The notes: generated by a model from the sequence alone, not told the origin. Numbered from the stretch's first letter, positions 1 through 9,590 are shown. The stretch is DNA of 64,000 bases from Lysinibacillus odysseyi (GCA_014595895.1 JABUKB010000006.1:62001-126000), one strand, 5' to 3'. Numbers and translations: made by a program.

Positions 1-569
1 TGGAGGAAGTCTGTATAGCTTACCGCCAAGAACCCTCCAAATAATGTATAGGCTACTACTACACCAGACACAATCAGCATACCTGTATGATAATCATAGC
101 CAAACGAACTTTGGAAGAACTTGCCTCCAGATACCATTCCACTTGAAACATAGAATGTAAAGAATACTAAAATAATAATACCTGATGCGACACGAATCGC
201 TTTTGTATTGTCACGCAAACGATTGTCCAGAAAGCTAGGGATTGTAATGGAGTCGTTCGCTACCTGTGTATAAACACGTAAGCGTGGTGCTACCAATAAC
301 CAGTTTAGATAGGCTCCAATTGTTAAGCCTACTGCAATCCAAGCATCTACCAAACCGTTGACATAGATAGCACCCGGCAGTCCCATCAATAGCCAACCCG
401 ACATATCAGCAGCCCCTGCACTCAGCGCTGTTACGGCAGGTCCCAGTCCTCGCCCGCCTAGCATATAGTCATTTAAATTTTTTGTACGGATGAACGCGTA
501 CCATCCAATTGCAAGCATGGCAATCATATAAATGACAATAGCAAGCAATTGGAATGCATTATCTGACAT
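1..569 (-). CDS. putP: Sodium/proline symporter PutP, N-terminal part (cut by window edge)
   Basis: Reverse-strand reading from ATG at 569 gives about 189 residues that run off the left edge. It starts [18 protein letters not shown] and continues with the [13 protein letters not shown] and [14 protein letters not shown] segments typical of the sodium:solute symporter family, PutP branch, which couples Na+ entry to L-proline uptake across the membrane. About five hydrophobic helices are visible. An AAGGAG ribosome site lies about 8 nt before the ATG. The 187-bp gap to the divergent methyltransferase gene must hold both promoters. The family assignment is firm; proline as substrate is inferred from family resemblance. 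Confidence 0.88.
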   Translation of the reverse strand, partial: MSDNAFQLLAIVIYMIAMLAIGWYAFIRTKNLNDYMLGGRGLGPAVTALSAGAADMSGWLLMGLPGAIYVNGLVDAWIAVGLTIGAYLNWLLVAPRLRVYTQVANDSITIPSFLDNRLRDNTKAIRVASGIIILVFFTFYVSSGMVSGGKFFQSSFGYDYHTGMLIVSGVVVAYTLFGGFLAVSYTDFL

Positions 570-756
570 GCAAATCACTCCTTTTTGATTCTCCGTAAAT
601 TTTACTATTGTTAGAACCATATGAACAGCCCATTCATAAATTAAAGGCGAGAATAAAGATTGTTTTTCAGTATTTTCATAGCAAATTCACTTTCATGCAC
701 GAAATTATGGCGATGTGTTACACTGAATATACTTTTAAACAAAGAGGGACGATAAC

Positions 757-1917
757 ATGAATTTCGAACAAATGAAGGCGGAATTTTTAGCGCTATTACA
801 GGAAAAGACACTCGTACAAGCGACCATTAGCCAGCCTCGCCAAAAATCAAATGAAATCAAACGCGTGAAGCTTAAACCAATTGAGCTGCGCGGTGTTTAT
901 ACAATTCAGCTAGAATATCAATATGAGCGTATTTTACAGCATGAAAACATTGCCTTAGCAGACTTTGCGGAACAATTTGATAAACTGCTCGAGCAGTTCC
1001 GTCAAATCCATGCACAATTTACATCGCAAAATATTCAAATACAGTTATCGAAAAAAAACAAAGTGCTATGGAAATCAGATCAGCAGGCTACACCCAAGCA
1101 GGTGAACCTTTCCCACAACCGCAAAAAACAATATTTATTGGATGACTCAAAAGCCTATCCGTTTCTTATCCGTTTAGGTGTTCAAACAGAAGATGGTCAT
1201 GTCAAAAAACAGAAGTACGATAAATTCAAGCAAATTAATCGCTTCGTTGAATTTATCGATGACTCTTTAAGCTACTTGCCAAAAGACCGCACAATCCGCA
1301 TTTTAGACTTTGGATCAGGGAAGTCCTATTTAACATTTGCCCTTTATCACTATTTAAAAATTGAAAAAGGCTTAGATATCCGTGTTACGGGACTTGATCT
1401 AAAAAAAGAAGTCATTGAAGAATGCAATCGTATCAGCCAGGATTTAGGGTATGAGGATTTAGAGTTTTTAGTGGGAGATATTAATGACTACAACGACGAA
1501 ACAGCCGTTGATATGGTAGTCACGCTTCACGCATGTGATGTAGCGACAGATATGGCACTAGCTCGCGCTGTAAAATGGGGCGCTAAGGTTATTTTAAGTG
1601 TGCCTTGTTGCCAGCACGAATTAAATCGCCAGCTCGATACACCAGCCTTAGACGTCATGCTCCAACACGGCTTGATTCGAGAGCGCTTTGCTTCTTTAGC
1701 AACAGATTCTATACGAGCAGAGCTATTGTCATTAGTAGGTTATGACACACAGTTACTCGAATTTATCGATATAGAGAACACACCTAAAAACGTCTTAATA
1801 CGTGCTTATTTTACCGGCAAAAAGCCAAGTGAAGCCCAAAGAGCACGCTACGATGCCTTTGTTACTTTGCTAAACGCCAAGCCTTTTTTACAGAATGAAC
1901 TGCAAAATTTATTATAA
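757..1917 (+). CDS. SAM-dependent methyltransferase (Methyltransf_32-like)
   Basis: The 386-residue protein has a class I methyltransferase core in its middle. Motif I is LDFGSGKSYLTFALYHYL near residues 185-202, followed by an acidic motif (TGLDLKKEV) and the later signature HACDVATDMA and SVPCCQHELN. The VPCCQHE stretch is characteristic of the Methyltransf_32 family, whose members are thought to modify RNA or protein. The real substrate is not visible. The N-terminal 150 residues are lysine-rich and may bind nucleic acid. ATG at 757 follows AGAGGGA. The gene stands alone, divergent from putP, and ends in its own hairpin terminator. Confidence 0.8.
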   Translation: MNFEQMKAEFLALLQEKTLVQATISQPRQKSNEIKRVKLKPIELRGVYTIQLEYQYERILQHENIALADFAEQFDKLLEQFRQIHAQFTSQNIQIQLSKKNKVLWKSDQQATPKQVNLSHNRKKQYLLDDSKAYPFLIRLGVQTEDGHVKKQKYDKFKQINRFVEFIDDSLSYLPKDRTIRILDFGSGKSYLTFALYHYLKIEKGLDIRVTGLDLKKEVIEECNRISQDLGYEDLEFLVGDINDYNDETAVDMVVTLHACDVATDMALARAVKWGAKVILSVPCCQHELNRQLDTPALDVMLQHGLIRERFASLATDSIRAELLSLVGYDTQLLEFIDIENTPKNVLIRAYFTGKKPSEAQRARYDAFVTLLNAKPFLQNELQNLL

Positions 1918-1941
1918 TCCGCTCTTTTAGGGTATCTAACA

Positions 1942-1982
1942 GTGTAGACAAAGCTGAGCATTGCTCTTGTCTGCACTTTTTT
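1942..1982 (+). terminator. Intrinsic terminator after methyltransferase gene
   Basis: Arms GTGTAGACAA and TTGTCTGCAC (one G-U) with an inner AGC/GCT extension are followed by six T. Confidence 0.8.
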
Positions 1983-2220
1983 ACAATACTTCTTCTGCTC
2001 TAAATACTTTCTCGTCAATATTAACCAACGATCTAATACGGAGCCGAAAGTAAAATACGCAATTGCAAAAGGAGTCATACAAGAGAATCTTTACCTGCTT
2101 GAAATTCTCTTTTAGCGCTTGTTTTTCTACCTTATTCTAATAATTTACTTGGGTTTTCATGGAATTTTTTGTTATGATGTTTATTATCTTACAATCCTAA
2201 TTTTTAATGGAGGTATGTCT

Positions 2221-2841
2221 ATGTTTAGTGCAAGAAAACAAGATCCCTTCTTTACATCCCTACATACAATCGCAGAAAATGTACGTGCGGCTGTACATTA
2301 TGCTAATGATTTTCGTATTGAATCGATTGCAGATCTAAAAGAGATCAGCTTAAAAATGAAAGACTATGAAATTGCTGGCGATAAATTAATTCACCAATTA
2401 ACTGTTATGTTAAATAAATCATTTATGACACCTATCGAGCGAGAGGATATTTTGTCATTGGCGATTAAAATGGATGATATTCTAGATGGGATTGAAGGAT
2501 GCATTGCACATTTTGAAATGTTTTCTTTTACAGAAATTGATCAACCAATGCGCAACTTTTTAGGATACATTACCCTCTCGACAGATGAAATCGTCAAGGC
2601 GATGGAGCTGTTAAAAAAGAGAGAATTACTTAGCATGCGTCAACATGCCATTTTAATTAAGGACTATGAACGAGAATGCGATGAAATCCAACGCTCGTCC
2701 ATTAAACAATTATTCTTGCGCGAAAAAGATCCGATCCGCTTAATTAAATTTAAAGATTTATACGAGCACTTTGAGGATGTAGCGGATTGCTGTCAAAGTG
2801 TTGCCAATACGATTGAAACCATCATTATGCGTAACGCATAA
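2221..2841 (+). CDS. DUF47/PhoU-like phosphate accessory protein (YkaA-like)
   Basis: The 206-residue, largely helical protein (MFSARKQDPFF..., DILDGIEGCIAHFEMF, FEDVADCCQSVANTIE) belongs to the DUF47/PhoU-related family, about 205 residues long, usually paired with a Pit-type phosphate transporter. ATG at 2221 is chosen because GGAGG at 2209-2213 sits 7 nt before it; the in-frame ATG at 2215 is too close and the open frame from 2119 has no ribosome site. No pit gene follows: the next gene is an MMPL transporter 35 nt downstream, so the usual partner is elsewhere or absent. Confidence 0.85.
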   Translation: MFSARKQDPFFTSLHTIAENVRAAVHYANDFRIESIADLKEISLKMKDYEIAGDKLIHQLTVMLNKSFMTPIEREDILSLAIKMDDILDGIEGCIAHFEMFSFTEIDQPMRNFLGYITLSTDEIVKAMELLKKRELLSMRQHAILIKDYERECDEIQRSSIKQLFLREKDPIRLIKFKDLYEHFEDVADCCQSVANTIETIIMRNA

Positions 2842-2876
2842 AAAAAATAATTGTTCGTAAGGAAGTTGGTTAGAGT

Positions 2877-4985
2877 ATGCATACGTATGCACAGTTTGTC
2901 ACGAGATTTGCTAAACTTATTTTTATTTTTTGGATGGTCCTTTTTATTGTGCTGGCCATTTTTGCGTTCCAGCTGCCTTCTAAGCTGCAGGGAGATGGCT
3001 TCTATACAGACAGCGACCATCAACGTGTAACAGCTGCGCTAGCTGAGAACTTTGATATTCCTGCCAGTACAGTTATTATTCTTTTTAAAGAAAAGTCAGA
3101 TGAAGAAATCACTCAAGTATTAACCGATTTAGAAGCCATCGATGCCATTGTGAATATTACTTCACCAGTTGGAGTAGAGACGCTTCAAAATGACACATAT
3201 GCCTATGGTTTGCTCGACCTTGATTATGAGGTAACCGATTATTTCCCTGTCATTGATGCTATGCGCGAGATGATTGAAGGCGAAGAAGGCATCACCATTA
3301 CAGGCGGACCAGTTATTTCAAAGGACGTGAATGTGGCCAGCCAAAAAGACTTAATGAAAGCTGAAGCCATCGGGGTTCCCATCGCTATCCTCGTTCTCTT
3401 ATTAGCCTTTGGTACCATTCTGTCGACACTCCTGCCTATTATTGTCGGCGCGATTACTGTCGTGTGTGCATTTGGTATTTTAACGCTACTCAGCGGGCAC
3501 TTTAATTTATCTATTTTTATCTTGAATATTGTACCGATGCTTGGTCTTGCCCTCAGTATTGATTTTGCGCTGCTATTTATCAATCGCTATCGAGAGGAAC
3601 GGGCAAAGGGCAGCATAGAGGAAGCAGTACAGATTGCCATTCAAACGGCAGGCCGTTCTATTATTTTCTCGGCACTTTGCGTAATGATCGGGTTAGCCGC
3701 TATGATCGTCATTCGCGTAGAAATATTCGAAAACATTGCGCTCGGTGGTTCCATCGTTGTGCTTATGGCTGTTGTTTCGGGTCTTACTCTGTTGCCAGCA
3801 CTGATTGTTTTGCTCGGGGACCGGTTAGATAAATGGCGATTATTCCGTGTCAAGCATACTTCAGGGCGTTGGCAAAGCTTTGCGGGCTTTGTGATGAAAC
3901 ATCCGATTAAAATTATTTTGACAGCCCTTGTTCTGCTAGGTATTGCGATGATACCCATAAAGGATATCAATCCAGTCATCCCCGATGCTGATGCGCTCCC
4001 TACCTCCTATGATGCGAGGCAAGCCTACGATACATTAGTAGCGGAATTCGGCTTAAATGAACAAACAAGTGTATTTTTGCTAGCCGAAAGCGAAACTGGC
4101 TGGAAAGACCGCGCAGCTTTAGACCAAATACAATCTATCCAGCAGGAATTGCTCGACGACCCCTTGGTGAGCGGCGTGACATCTATTTATACAGCGGCAC
4201 AAATCGAATCAGCTGACATGTGGGAAACGGCAAGTCAATCTCCTGAAACAGCACCATTATTAGCGGCAGTCGCTGATCAATTTATCCGCGATAACCAAAT
4301 GTATATGGTAGCGACAATTGAGGCAGAGGGTTCGAGCAGTGAGGCCCAGCAATTTGTACGGGAATGGAAAGATCGTGATTTAGGGGTTGATTTTGCCCTT
4401 GCCGGACAACCGAAATTAAACCAGGAAATTTTCGATGAAATTGCTGATAAAGTGGGACTAGCTCTGGCAATTATTATTGTTACAACCTTTATTATTCTAA
4501 TGCTTGCTTTCCGTTCTATTTTAATCCCGTTAAAAGCAATCATCATGAATGTTCTTGGACTGGGTGCTACGTTCGGTATCTTGGTATACATTTTCCAATA
4601 TGGTCATCTGGGAATCGAGGAAACGAATATCATCCTTATCCTTCCCGTGATTGTATTTTGCCTGGTGTTTGGGCTGAGTATGGACTATGAGGTGTTTTTA
4701 ATTTCTCGTATTCAGGAAGAGTACAACCACGGAGCAACCAATACGAAAGCAACGATTGACGGTCTGGTATCGACGTCTAAAATCATTACGTCAGCCGCAC
4801 TCATCATGATTGTTATCACCGGTGCTTTTGCTTTTACCGATGTCATGCCTGTCAAACAAATTGGAGTTGGTATTGCCATTGCTATAGCTATTGATGCAAC
4901 GATCATTCGTCTTATGCTTGTACCAAGTTTGATGAAACTATTCGGTGACTGGAATTGGTGGCTACCGTTTACGAAGAGAAAGTAA
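2877..4985 (+). CDS. MMPL/RND family transporter (YdfJ-like)
   Basis: A 702-residue protein with the MMPL layout: one N-terminal helix, an extracytoplasmic loop, a five-to-six helix bundle (residues about 160-320), a second loop, and a second bundle (about 520-690). Family marks include ALSIDFALLFINRYREE and the repeat counterpart GLSMDYEVFLISRIQEEY, the two helix-4 motifs carrying proton-relay aspartates. Members export lipids or drugs using the proton gradient; this substrate is unknown. ATG at 2877 has only a weak AAGGA site. It is probably cotranscribed with the DUF47 gene, since only 35 nt separate them and no terminator is seen. Confidence 0.85.
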   Translation: MHTYAQFVTRFAKLIFIFWMVLFIVLAIFAFQLPSKLQGDGFYTDSDHQRVTAALAENFDIPASTVIILFKEKSDEEITQVLTDLEAIDAIVNITSPVGVETLQNDTYAYGLLDLDYEVTDYFPVIDAMREMIEGEEGITITGGPVISKDVNVASQKDLMKAEAIGVPIAILVLLLAFGTILSTLLPIIVGAITVVCAFGILTLLSGHFNLSIFILNIVPMLGLALSIDFALLFINRYREERAKGSIEEAVQIAIQTAGRSIIFSALCVMIGLAAMIVIRVEIFENIALGGSIVVLMAVVSGLTLLPALIVLLGDRLDKWRLFRVKHTSGRWQSFAGFVMKHPIKIILTALVLLGIAMIPIKDINPVIPDADALPTSYDARQAYDTLVAEFGLNEQTSVFLLAESETGWKDRAALDQIQSIQQELLDDPLVSGVTSIYTAAQIESADMWETASQSPETAPLLAAVADQFIRDNQMYMVATIEAEGSSSEAQQFVREWKDRDLGVDFALAGQPKLNQEIFDEIADKVGLALAIIIVTTFIILMLAFRSILIPLKAIIMNVLGLGATFGILVYIFQYGHLGIEETNIILILPVIVFCLVFGLSMDYEVFLISRIQEEYNHGATNTKATIDGLVSTSKIITSAALIMIVITGAFAFTDVMPVKQIGVGIAIAIAIDATIIRLMLVPSLMKLFGDWNWWLPFTKRK

Positions 4986-5011
4986 ATTACTACTCGTTAA
5001 TACGGGGTAAA
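4982..5011 (+). repeat. Dispersed 30-bp repeat, copy A
   Basis: Consensus GTAAATTACTACYCGTTAAT followed by RCGGGGTAAA. The centre CCCGTTAATRCGGG can fold. It begins inside the mmpL stop region; other copies are at 23480 and 44774. Confidence 0.75.
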
Positions 5012-5013
5012 CA

Positions 5014-5055
5014 AAGGAGCTAGCTCACAATTAGTGAACTAGCTCCTTATTTTTT
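5014..5055. terminator. Bidirectional terminator between mmpL and mhqD
   Basis: Nearly perfect 15-bp arms (AAGGAGCTAGCTCAC / GTGAACTAGCTCCTT) with T-rich sequence on the right. It serves the two convergent genes. Confidence 0.85.
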
Positions 5056-5653
5056 AAAATTTCGTTTCATACCATGCTTTTGCTTGCTGTACTTCTTGCA
5101 TCGTTAATTGATGACCAAAGTTAAACCAGGCCACTTCTGTTTCAGCACCTGCTGCTGATAATAGCTGCTCTAGCTCTTCTGTTTCTTGTGGAGGACACAT
5201 AGAGTCATTTGTTCCTGCTCCCATCCATACTTTTACGTTCTCTAGAGATGGAATGTTTGCTTCACGGTCTGGCACCATTGGATGGTGTAAAATAGCACCT
5301 GCTAGACTGCCTTCATGACGGAATAATAGGTTACCTGCGATATTTGCCCCATTTGAATAACCGATGGCTACCACGTTTTTTACATCAAAATTATATTCCT
5401 TGGCCGCTGATTGTACAAAATTATGAAGCTCATCTGTACGGAAGCGTAAATCCTCCATATCAAACACACCTTCTGCAAGACGACGGAAGAATCTTGGCAT
5501 ACCATTTTCTAATACTTGACCGCGTACACTTAGAATATTAGCATCTGCATCAATTTCTTTTGCTAATCCAATTAAGTCATGTTCTGTACCGCCTGTCCCA
5601 TGCAGTAGCAAGAACGTAACCGGTTTTGTACCCTTTTCAAAAATATGTTGCAA
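5054..5653 (-). CDS. mhqD: MhqD-like alpha/beta hydrolase
   Basis: A 199-residue carboxylesterase/dienelactone-hydrolase type enzyme: oxyanion region LLLHGTGGTEHDL, nucleophile elbow GYSNGAN, then Asp (GAGTNDSMCPP) and His (NFGHQLT). It matches MhqD of Bacillus, induced by quinones and thought to act on aromatic electrophiles. I chose TTG at 5653 because AAAGGAG lies 8 nt upstream and the protein then begins MQHIFEKGTKP, like known MhqD. A GTG at 5662 would overlap the ribosome site. An MhqR-type palindrome just upstream supports quinone-responsive control. No dioxygenase partner (mhqE) is adjacent. Confidence 0.82.
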   Translation of the reverse strand: MQHIFEKGTKPVTFLLLHGTGGTEHDLIGLAKEIDADANILSVRGQVLENGMPRFFRRLAEGVFDMEDLRFRTDELHNFVQSAAKEYNFDVKNVVAIGYSNGANIAGNLLFRHEGSLAGAILHHPMVPDREANIPSLENVKVWMGAGTNDSMCPPQETEELEQLLSAAGAETEVAWFNFGHQLTMQEVQQAKAWYETKF

Positions 5654-5669
5654 AACAAACACTCCTTTA

Positions 5670-5689
5670 TTATCTCGAATTTGAGATAA
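5670..5689 (-). promoter_or_regulatory. Putative MhqR operator upstream of mhqD
   Basis: TTATCTCGAATTTGAGATAA is a near-perfect inverted repeat, 17 nt before the TTG start. It matches the ATCTCGAAT..GAGAT pattern bound by MhqR in Bacillus subtilis. MhqR itself is not in the window, so binding is inferred. Confidence 0.65.
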
Positions 5690-5727
5690 TTATAGACTGT
5701 TATAAAAAATTCGTCAAAGAAGTCGTC

Positions 5728-5922
5728 TTATTCTTCGATTAGTTCTGTCTCGGGCACACCTTTATTATTAGGATCAACTCCACCATTATTACGACCATAT
5801 TTCGATGGATCATACGTTTGATAGAACATTGTAATGACAATGACCGCCACTAACGAAGCTGCAATAATCGAACCAATCACTATAAGCGCTACCTTTTTCC
5901 CGTTTGTATTTTTTTCTCCCAT
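5728..5922 (-). CDS. Small single-pass membrane protein
   Basis: A 64-residue protein with a short charged N-terminus (MGEKNTNGKK), one strong hydrophobic helix (VALIVIGSIIAASLVAVIVI, residues 11-30) and a polar Asn/Gly-rich tail ending ETELIEE, presumably outside the cell or acidic cytoplasmic. A good ribosome site (AGGAGGGG) stands 7 nt before the ATG, which is the main support that it is real. I do not recognise the family. It lies 12 nt downstream of the next gene on the same strand, so the two probably share a transcript. Confidence 0.6.
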   Translation of the reverse strand: MGEKNTNGKKVALIVIGSIIAASLVAVIVITMFYQTYDPSKYGRNNGGVDPNNKGVPETELIEE

Positions 5923-5934
5923 TTAAAACCCCTC

Positions 5935-6399
5935 CTATTTTGATAAACGGAAGCCCTCTTCGCGTAGATACTCTACCGCTGCCTCACGTGTACCAAAATT
6001 CTCTTCTAAATTCCCTTTATGATAAATATTCCAGCTAGGTTCTTCAAACACCAATTCAAGCGTAACCTTTTCACGATCCTGCCAAATCTCCACAATAGGC
6101 TCTGGCTCTACAAATTCTTCTGATAAGTAGGTAATGGCATCGGATACAATGGCACGTAAGTCTTCCGCAGAATAATCACGTATATTGACCATACCTTTAT
6201 CATTTGCCTCTTTTTCATATTTCAGTAAATCCCCTACAAACACAAAGCCGTTGCCATTTGGATGAAGCTTCTCTACTACAACTGTCTTTTCATATAGACT
6301 ACCCTCAAAATGGTAATTGAATCGCTTAAGAGAAATCTCCTTTTTGCTTAGCTGAGGGAATTCCTCTACAATTGCTTGTTTTTGCTCAAATGTTAACAT
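5935..6399 (-). CDS. Conserved hypothetical protein, 154 residues
   Basis: ATG at 6399 is preceded by AAAGGAG at a good distance, giving MLTFEQKQAIVEEFPQLSKK; the longer open frame to 6444 has no ribosome site. The protein is soluble, acidic and mixed alpha/beta with no transmembrane segment. A C-terminal stretch (GTREAAVEYLREEGFRLSK) looks like a small helical cap. No catalytic motif is evident and I do not recognise it. It precedes the small membrane protein gene with a 12-nt gap, suggesting one operon. Confidence 0.65.
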   Translation of the reverse strand: MLTFEQKQAIVEEFPQLSKKEISLKRFNYHFEGSLYEKTVVVEKLHPNGNGFVFVGDLLKYEKEANDKGMVNIRDYSAEDLRAIVSDAITYLSEEFVEPEPIVEIWQDREKVTLELVFEEPSWNIYHKGNLEENFGTREAAVEYLREEGFRLSK

Positions 6400-6482
6400 A
6401 AAACGCTCCTTTATATTTACTTTCTTCAGCTTAGTATAGCACATGCAAAATCTGTACTTTTATGGACAATTTATGAGAATTA

Positions 6483-6522
6483 AAAAGCCGCCTACAAGTT
6501 CAGATAACTTATACGACAGCCT
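6483..6522 (-). terminator. Terminator after AI-2E family gene
   Basis: On the minus strand a long G-U-containing stem (…GTATAAGTT / AACTTGTAGGCGGC…) is followed by TTTTT. Confidence 0.7.
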
Positions 6523-6528
6523 TTCCAT

Positions 6529-7617
6529 TTATACATTTTTTGTTGCTGCTTCTTTAATTTTTTTACGCTCTTCATAAATATTAATAACGATTACCTTCAA
6601 AACCGCATACGTGGGAATGGCAACTAAAATCCCAATAAAGCCCGCAATATTTCCTGCTGCCAACACGAGCGAAATGACAGTAAGAGGGTGAATATCTAAA
6701 GTTTTCCCCATAATATTCGGTGTAACTAAGTTACTTTCTATTTGTTGGGCGACTAATGTCACCACGCCTACCCAAATGACTAAAACCGGATCTTGAAGAA
6801 CCGCTACAAGAACAGCCGGTAACAGCGATAGCCAAGGACCGATAAACGGAATCATATTCATAAAGAAAGAGAAAATCGCCAGTAGCAGTGAATATTCCAA
6901 TCCGATAATCAGGTACCCAATATACATCATAGTGGCCAGGATCAAGCTGATCATCACCTGTCCCTGTACATAGCTGCGCAGTACCGTATCTATATTTTCC
7001 AGTGTTTCCTTCACCCAGCTGCGACGTTCCCCTGTAAATAATTGATAAATATTCGGCGCAAACTTTTCATGATCCTTCAACATATAAATAAAGAAGAAAG
7101 GCACTAAAATCAACGTAAACGTAGCCGAGACCGCACCGCTAATTATTGACACTAGCCATGTGCTGGCTCCTACCACATAGTCTTGAATAGATGTGGACAC
7201 GGAATCCACAAACTCCTCTACTTGTGGTGGGAATGCATCTTTATTTTCTAAAACATAATCCATTGTTTCCTGCATATTTTCCGAAATTGTTGGTGCATTT
7301 TCCACCAGATTGTTGACCTGTTCAGAAATTGGTTTACCAATCATAAAGAAGAAAACTGTAATCATACCAACCAATAAAACCAATATGGTACTAATACTTG
7401 CCCATCTCGGCAGCCCCTTTCTTTCTAAAAAACGCTGAATTGGCTCCGAAATATAATAAAGAACACCGCCTAATAATAATGGGATTAAAATGGTCTTAAA
7501 AATAATAAAAATAGGGTTAAAAATCCAGTGTATTTCGATAAAATATTTTAAAATTAAAAGTCCGATTAATATACCGATACCCGCTTGAAACCAAAGTTTC
7601 TTCGTCAATTCCTTCAC
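6529..7617 (-). CDS. AI-2E family transporter (PerM/YdbI type)
   Basis: A 362-residue polytopic membrane protein with about eight helices. It shows the family order: N-terminal helix pairs, a soluble central segment (residues 90-145, ISEQVNNLVENAPTISE), then a C-terminal bundle with FFMNMIPFIGPWLSLLPA and QQIESNLVTPNIMGK, the most conserved parts of this family. Members include Na+/H+ antiporters and putative autoinducer-2 exporters; substrate here is unknown. The GTG at 7617 lies very close to AAAGGA, so a nearby internal TTG at about 7608 is possible. The gene is monocistronic with its own terminator. Confidence 0.85.
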   Translation of the reverse strand: MKELTKKLWFQAGIGILIGLLILKYFIEIHWIFNPIFIIFKTILIPLLLGGVLYYISEPIQRFLERKGLPRWASISTILVLLVGMITVFFFMIGKPISEQVNNLVENAPTISENMQETMDYVLENKDAFPPQVEEFVDSVSTSIQDYVVGASTWLVSIISGAVSATFTLILVPFFFIYMLKDHEKFAPNIYQLFTGERRSWVKETLENIDTVLRSYVQGQVMISLILATMMYIGYLIIGLEYSLLLAIFSFFMNMIPFIGPWLSLLPAVLVAVLQDPVLVIWVGVVTLVAQQIESNLVTPNIMGKTLDIHPLTVISLVLAAGNIAGFIGILVAIPTYAVLKVIVINIYEERKKIKEAATKNV

Positions 7618-7770
7618 ATCCTTTTTCTGCTAGTATCCCCTCAATAAAATTATTATAGTCTATCGCCATTAAAAGGTGGAAATAATATTACTAGAAAAAA
7701 TAAACAGAGAGAAATATTCCTATTCATCAAGTCCCTGAATAACCTTTTCTTTTAGCAACTTATCCACGAA

Positions 7771-7806
7771 AAAAATTGTCCCGCATACCTGTACGAGACA
7801 ATTCTT
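7771..7806 (-). terminator. Terminator after pepF-like gene
   Basis: Minus-strand arms AATTGTC.CG / CG.GACAATT followed by a run of seven T. Confidence 0.75.
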
Positions 7807-7815
7807 TCTTACTGT

Positions 7816-9510
7816 CTATAGCTTTGCATCATCCACATTCATTAAGTACCGCTCAATCTCACCGATGACTGACTGTACACAGCCTTCTTCAAATGGCGAG
7901 ATAAGACCTGCTTCACGCACAAGACCCGTGAAAGCCTGCGAACCGCCGAGATGACATAGATGAACGTAATCCTTCCAGGCAGATCCAAAATCCTCACGCG
8001 AACGTTTCCAGAATTGGAATGCACAAATTTGCGCTAATGTATAGTCAATATAATAAAACGGGCTCGAATAAATATGTTGCTGACGTTGCCAGAAGCCCCC
8101 TGTTTCTAAATAATCATGTCCATCATAATCACGATGTGGCAAATATTTTTCCTCAATTTGCTTCCAGGCTGCCCGACGCTCAGCCGGTGTCATCTCTGGA
8201 TGTTCATATACAACATGCTGGAATTCATCTACCGCTACCCCATACGGCAAGAAGATTAATCCCCCGCTTAGATGAGCGTATTTATACTTCTCTGTTTCCT
8301 CTTTAAAGAATAGTTCCATCCACGGCCATGTGAAAAACTCCATACTCATGGAATGAATCTCGCATGACTCAAACGTCGGCCATAAATATTCCGGGATGCC
8401 AATATTGCGTGATGAATAGACTTGGAAAGCATGCCCTGCTTCATGTGTCAATACATCAATATCTCCTGATGTACCGTTAAAGTTCGAGAATATATACGGG
8501 GCATCGTAATTTTCGATAAAAGTACAATATCCGCCTGACTCCTTGCCTTTTTTAGCGACTAAGTCCATCAGATCGTGCTCTAACATATAGTTAAAGAACT
8601 CTCCCGTTTCCGGCGACAGCTCCTCGTACATCTTTTTCCCATTTGCTACAATCCAATCTGCATCTCCTTGAGGTTTGGCATTGCCGCTTAAAAATTTTAG
8701 GCCTTCATCATAATACTTAAGCTGTTCCACACCAATACGTTGTGCTTGTTTCTCGTAAAGACGCGAGACAACCGGCACGATATATTTACGTACTTGTTCA
8801 CGGAAATTGGCAACCATTTGTGCATCATAATCAATACGGTCCATATGAATATAGCCAAGCTCGACATAGTTTTTATAACCGAGTGTAGTCGCGATTTCGT
8901 GACGGATTTTTACTAGCTCGTCAAAAATGGCATCGAACTTTTCCAGATGACCTGCATAGAAATTCGAAGAGGCATCACGTGCAGCTTTGCGTGTAGCGCG
9001 GTCCGTAGATTCTCCGTACGGCGCTAACTGAGCAAGCGTCAAGGTTTTACCATCAAACTCAATTTGGGCAGAAGCTACAAGCTTTTGATAGTCAGAAACA
9101 AGCTTATTTTCCCGTTGCATTAATTCAATAACCGCTGGAGAAAATCCTTTCAATTGATTATCCGCTAAGGCAAATAATTGTGTACCCCATTTTTCTTCTA
9201 GCTGTGAGCGGAATGGTGAATCTACTAGTGCTTGATAATATTCCGATTCCACTTCTTCCATTTCTGGTGATATTTCATCTAAAAAATCGCGCTCCGTTTG
9301 ATAATACACATCTGTTGTATCAATCGATGCACGGATTGCTACAATATTTGCCTGTGTAGAAAAGTCACGGCGATAGCCATTGATTTGCTCTATTACTTTG
9401 CTTTGTTCTTCCACAGATTGAGCCTCATTAAATCGCTTTAACAACGTGCGAATCTCCGCTTTTATCACTTGGACATCCGGTCTTTTATACGTAAATTCAG
9501 CAAATTTCAT
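7816..9510 (-). CDS. pepF: M3 family oligoendopeptidase (PepF-like)
   Basis: A 564-residue cytoplasmic zinc peptidase of the thimet/PepF family. The metal site is the HExxH motif in LTHEAGHAFQVY (about residues 355-366), with the third ligand in the following helix (FESCEIHSMSMEFF). Upstream GYIHMDRIDY and the C-terminal SPFYYIDYTLAQICAFQFW also match the family. It cleaves short peptides in the cytoplasm. ATG at 9510 is chosen because GAGGAGG lies 6 nt before it; the frame extends five codons upstream without a better site. Length is normal. Genes on both sides are separated by terminators. Confidence 0.93.
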   Translation of the reverse strand: MKFAEFTYKRPDVQVIKAEIRTLLKRFNEAQSVEEQSKVIEQINGYRRDFSTQANIVAIRASIDTTDVYYQTERDFLDEISPEMEEVESEYYQALVDSPFRSQLEEKWGTQLFALADNQLKGFSPAVIELMQRENKLVSDYQKLVASAQIEFDGKTLTLAQLAPYGESTDRATRKAARDASSNFYAGHLEKFDAIFDELVKIRHEIATTLGYKNYVELGYIHMDRIDYDAQMVANFREQVRKYIVPVVSRLYEKQAQRIGVEQLKYYDEGLKFLSGNAKPQGDADWIVANGKKMYEELSPETGEFFNYMLEHDLMDLVAKKGKESGGYCTFIENYDAPYIFSNFNGTSGDIDVLTHEAGHAFQVYSSRNIGIPEYLWPTFESCEIHSMSMEFFTWPWMELFFKEETEKYKYAHLSGGLIFLPYGVAVDEFQHVVYEHPEMTPAERRAAWKQIEEKYLPHRDYDGHDYLETGGFWQRQQHIYSSPFYYIDYTLAQICAFQFWKRSREDFGSAWKDYVHLCHLGGSQAFTGLVREAGLISPFEEGCVQSVIGEIERYLMNVDDAKL

Positions 9511-9590
9511 ATGGGTCCTCCTCATTTAATTCGAATTTCGAAACGTTAATTTCATTATTTAGTAAACTTTATGGAAATGCAAATGAAATC

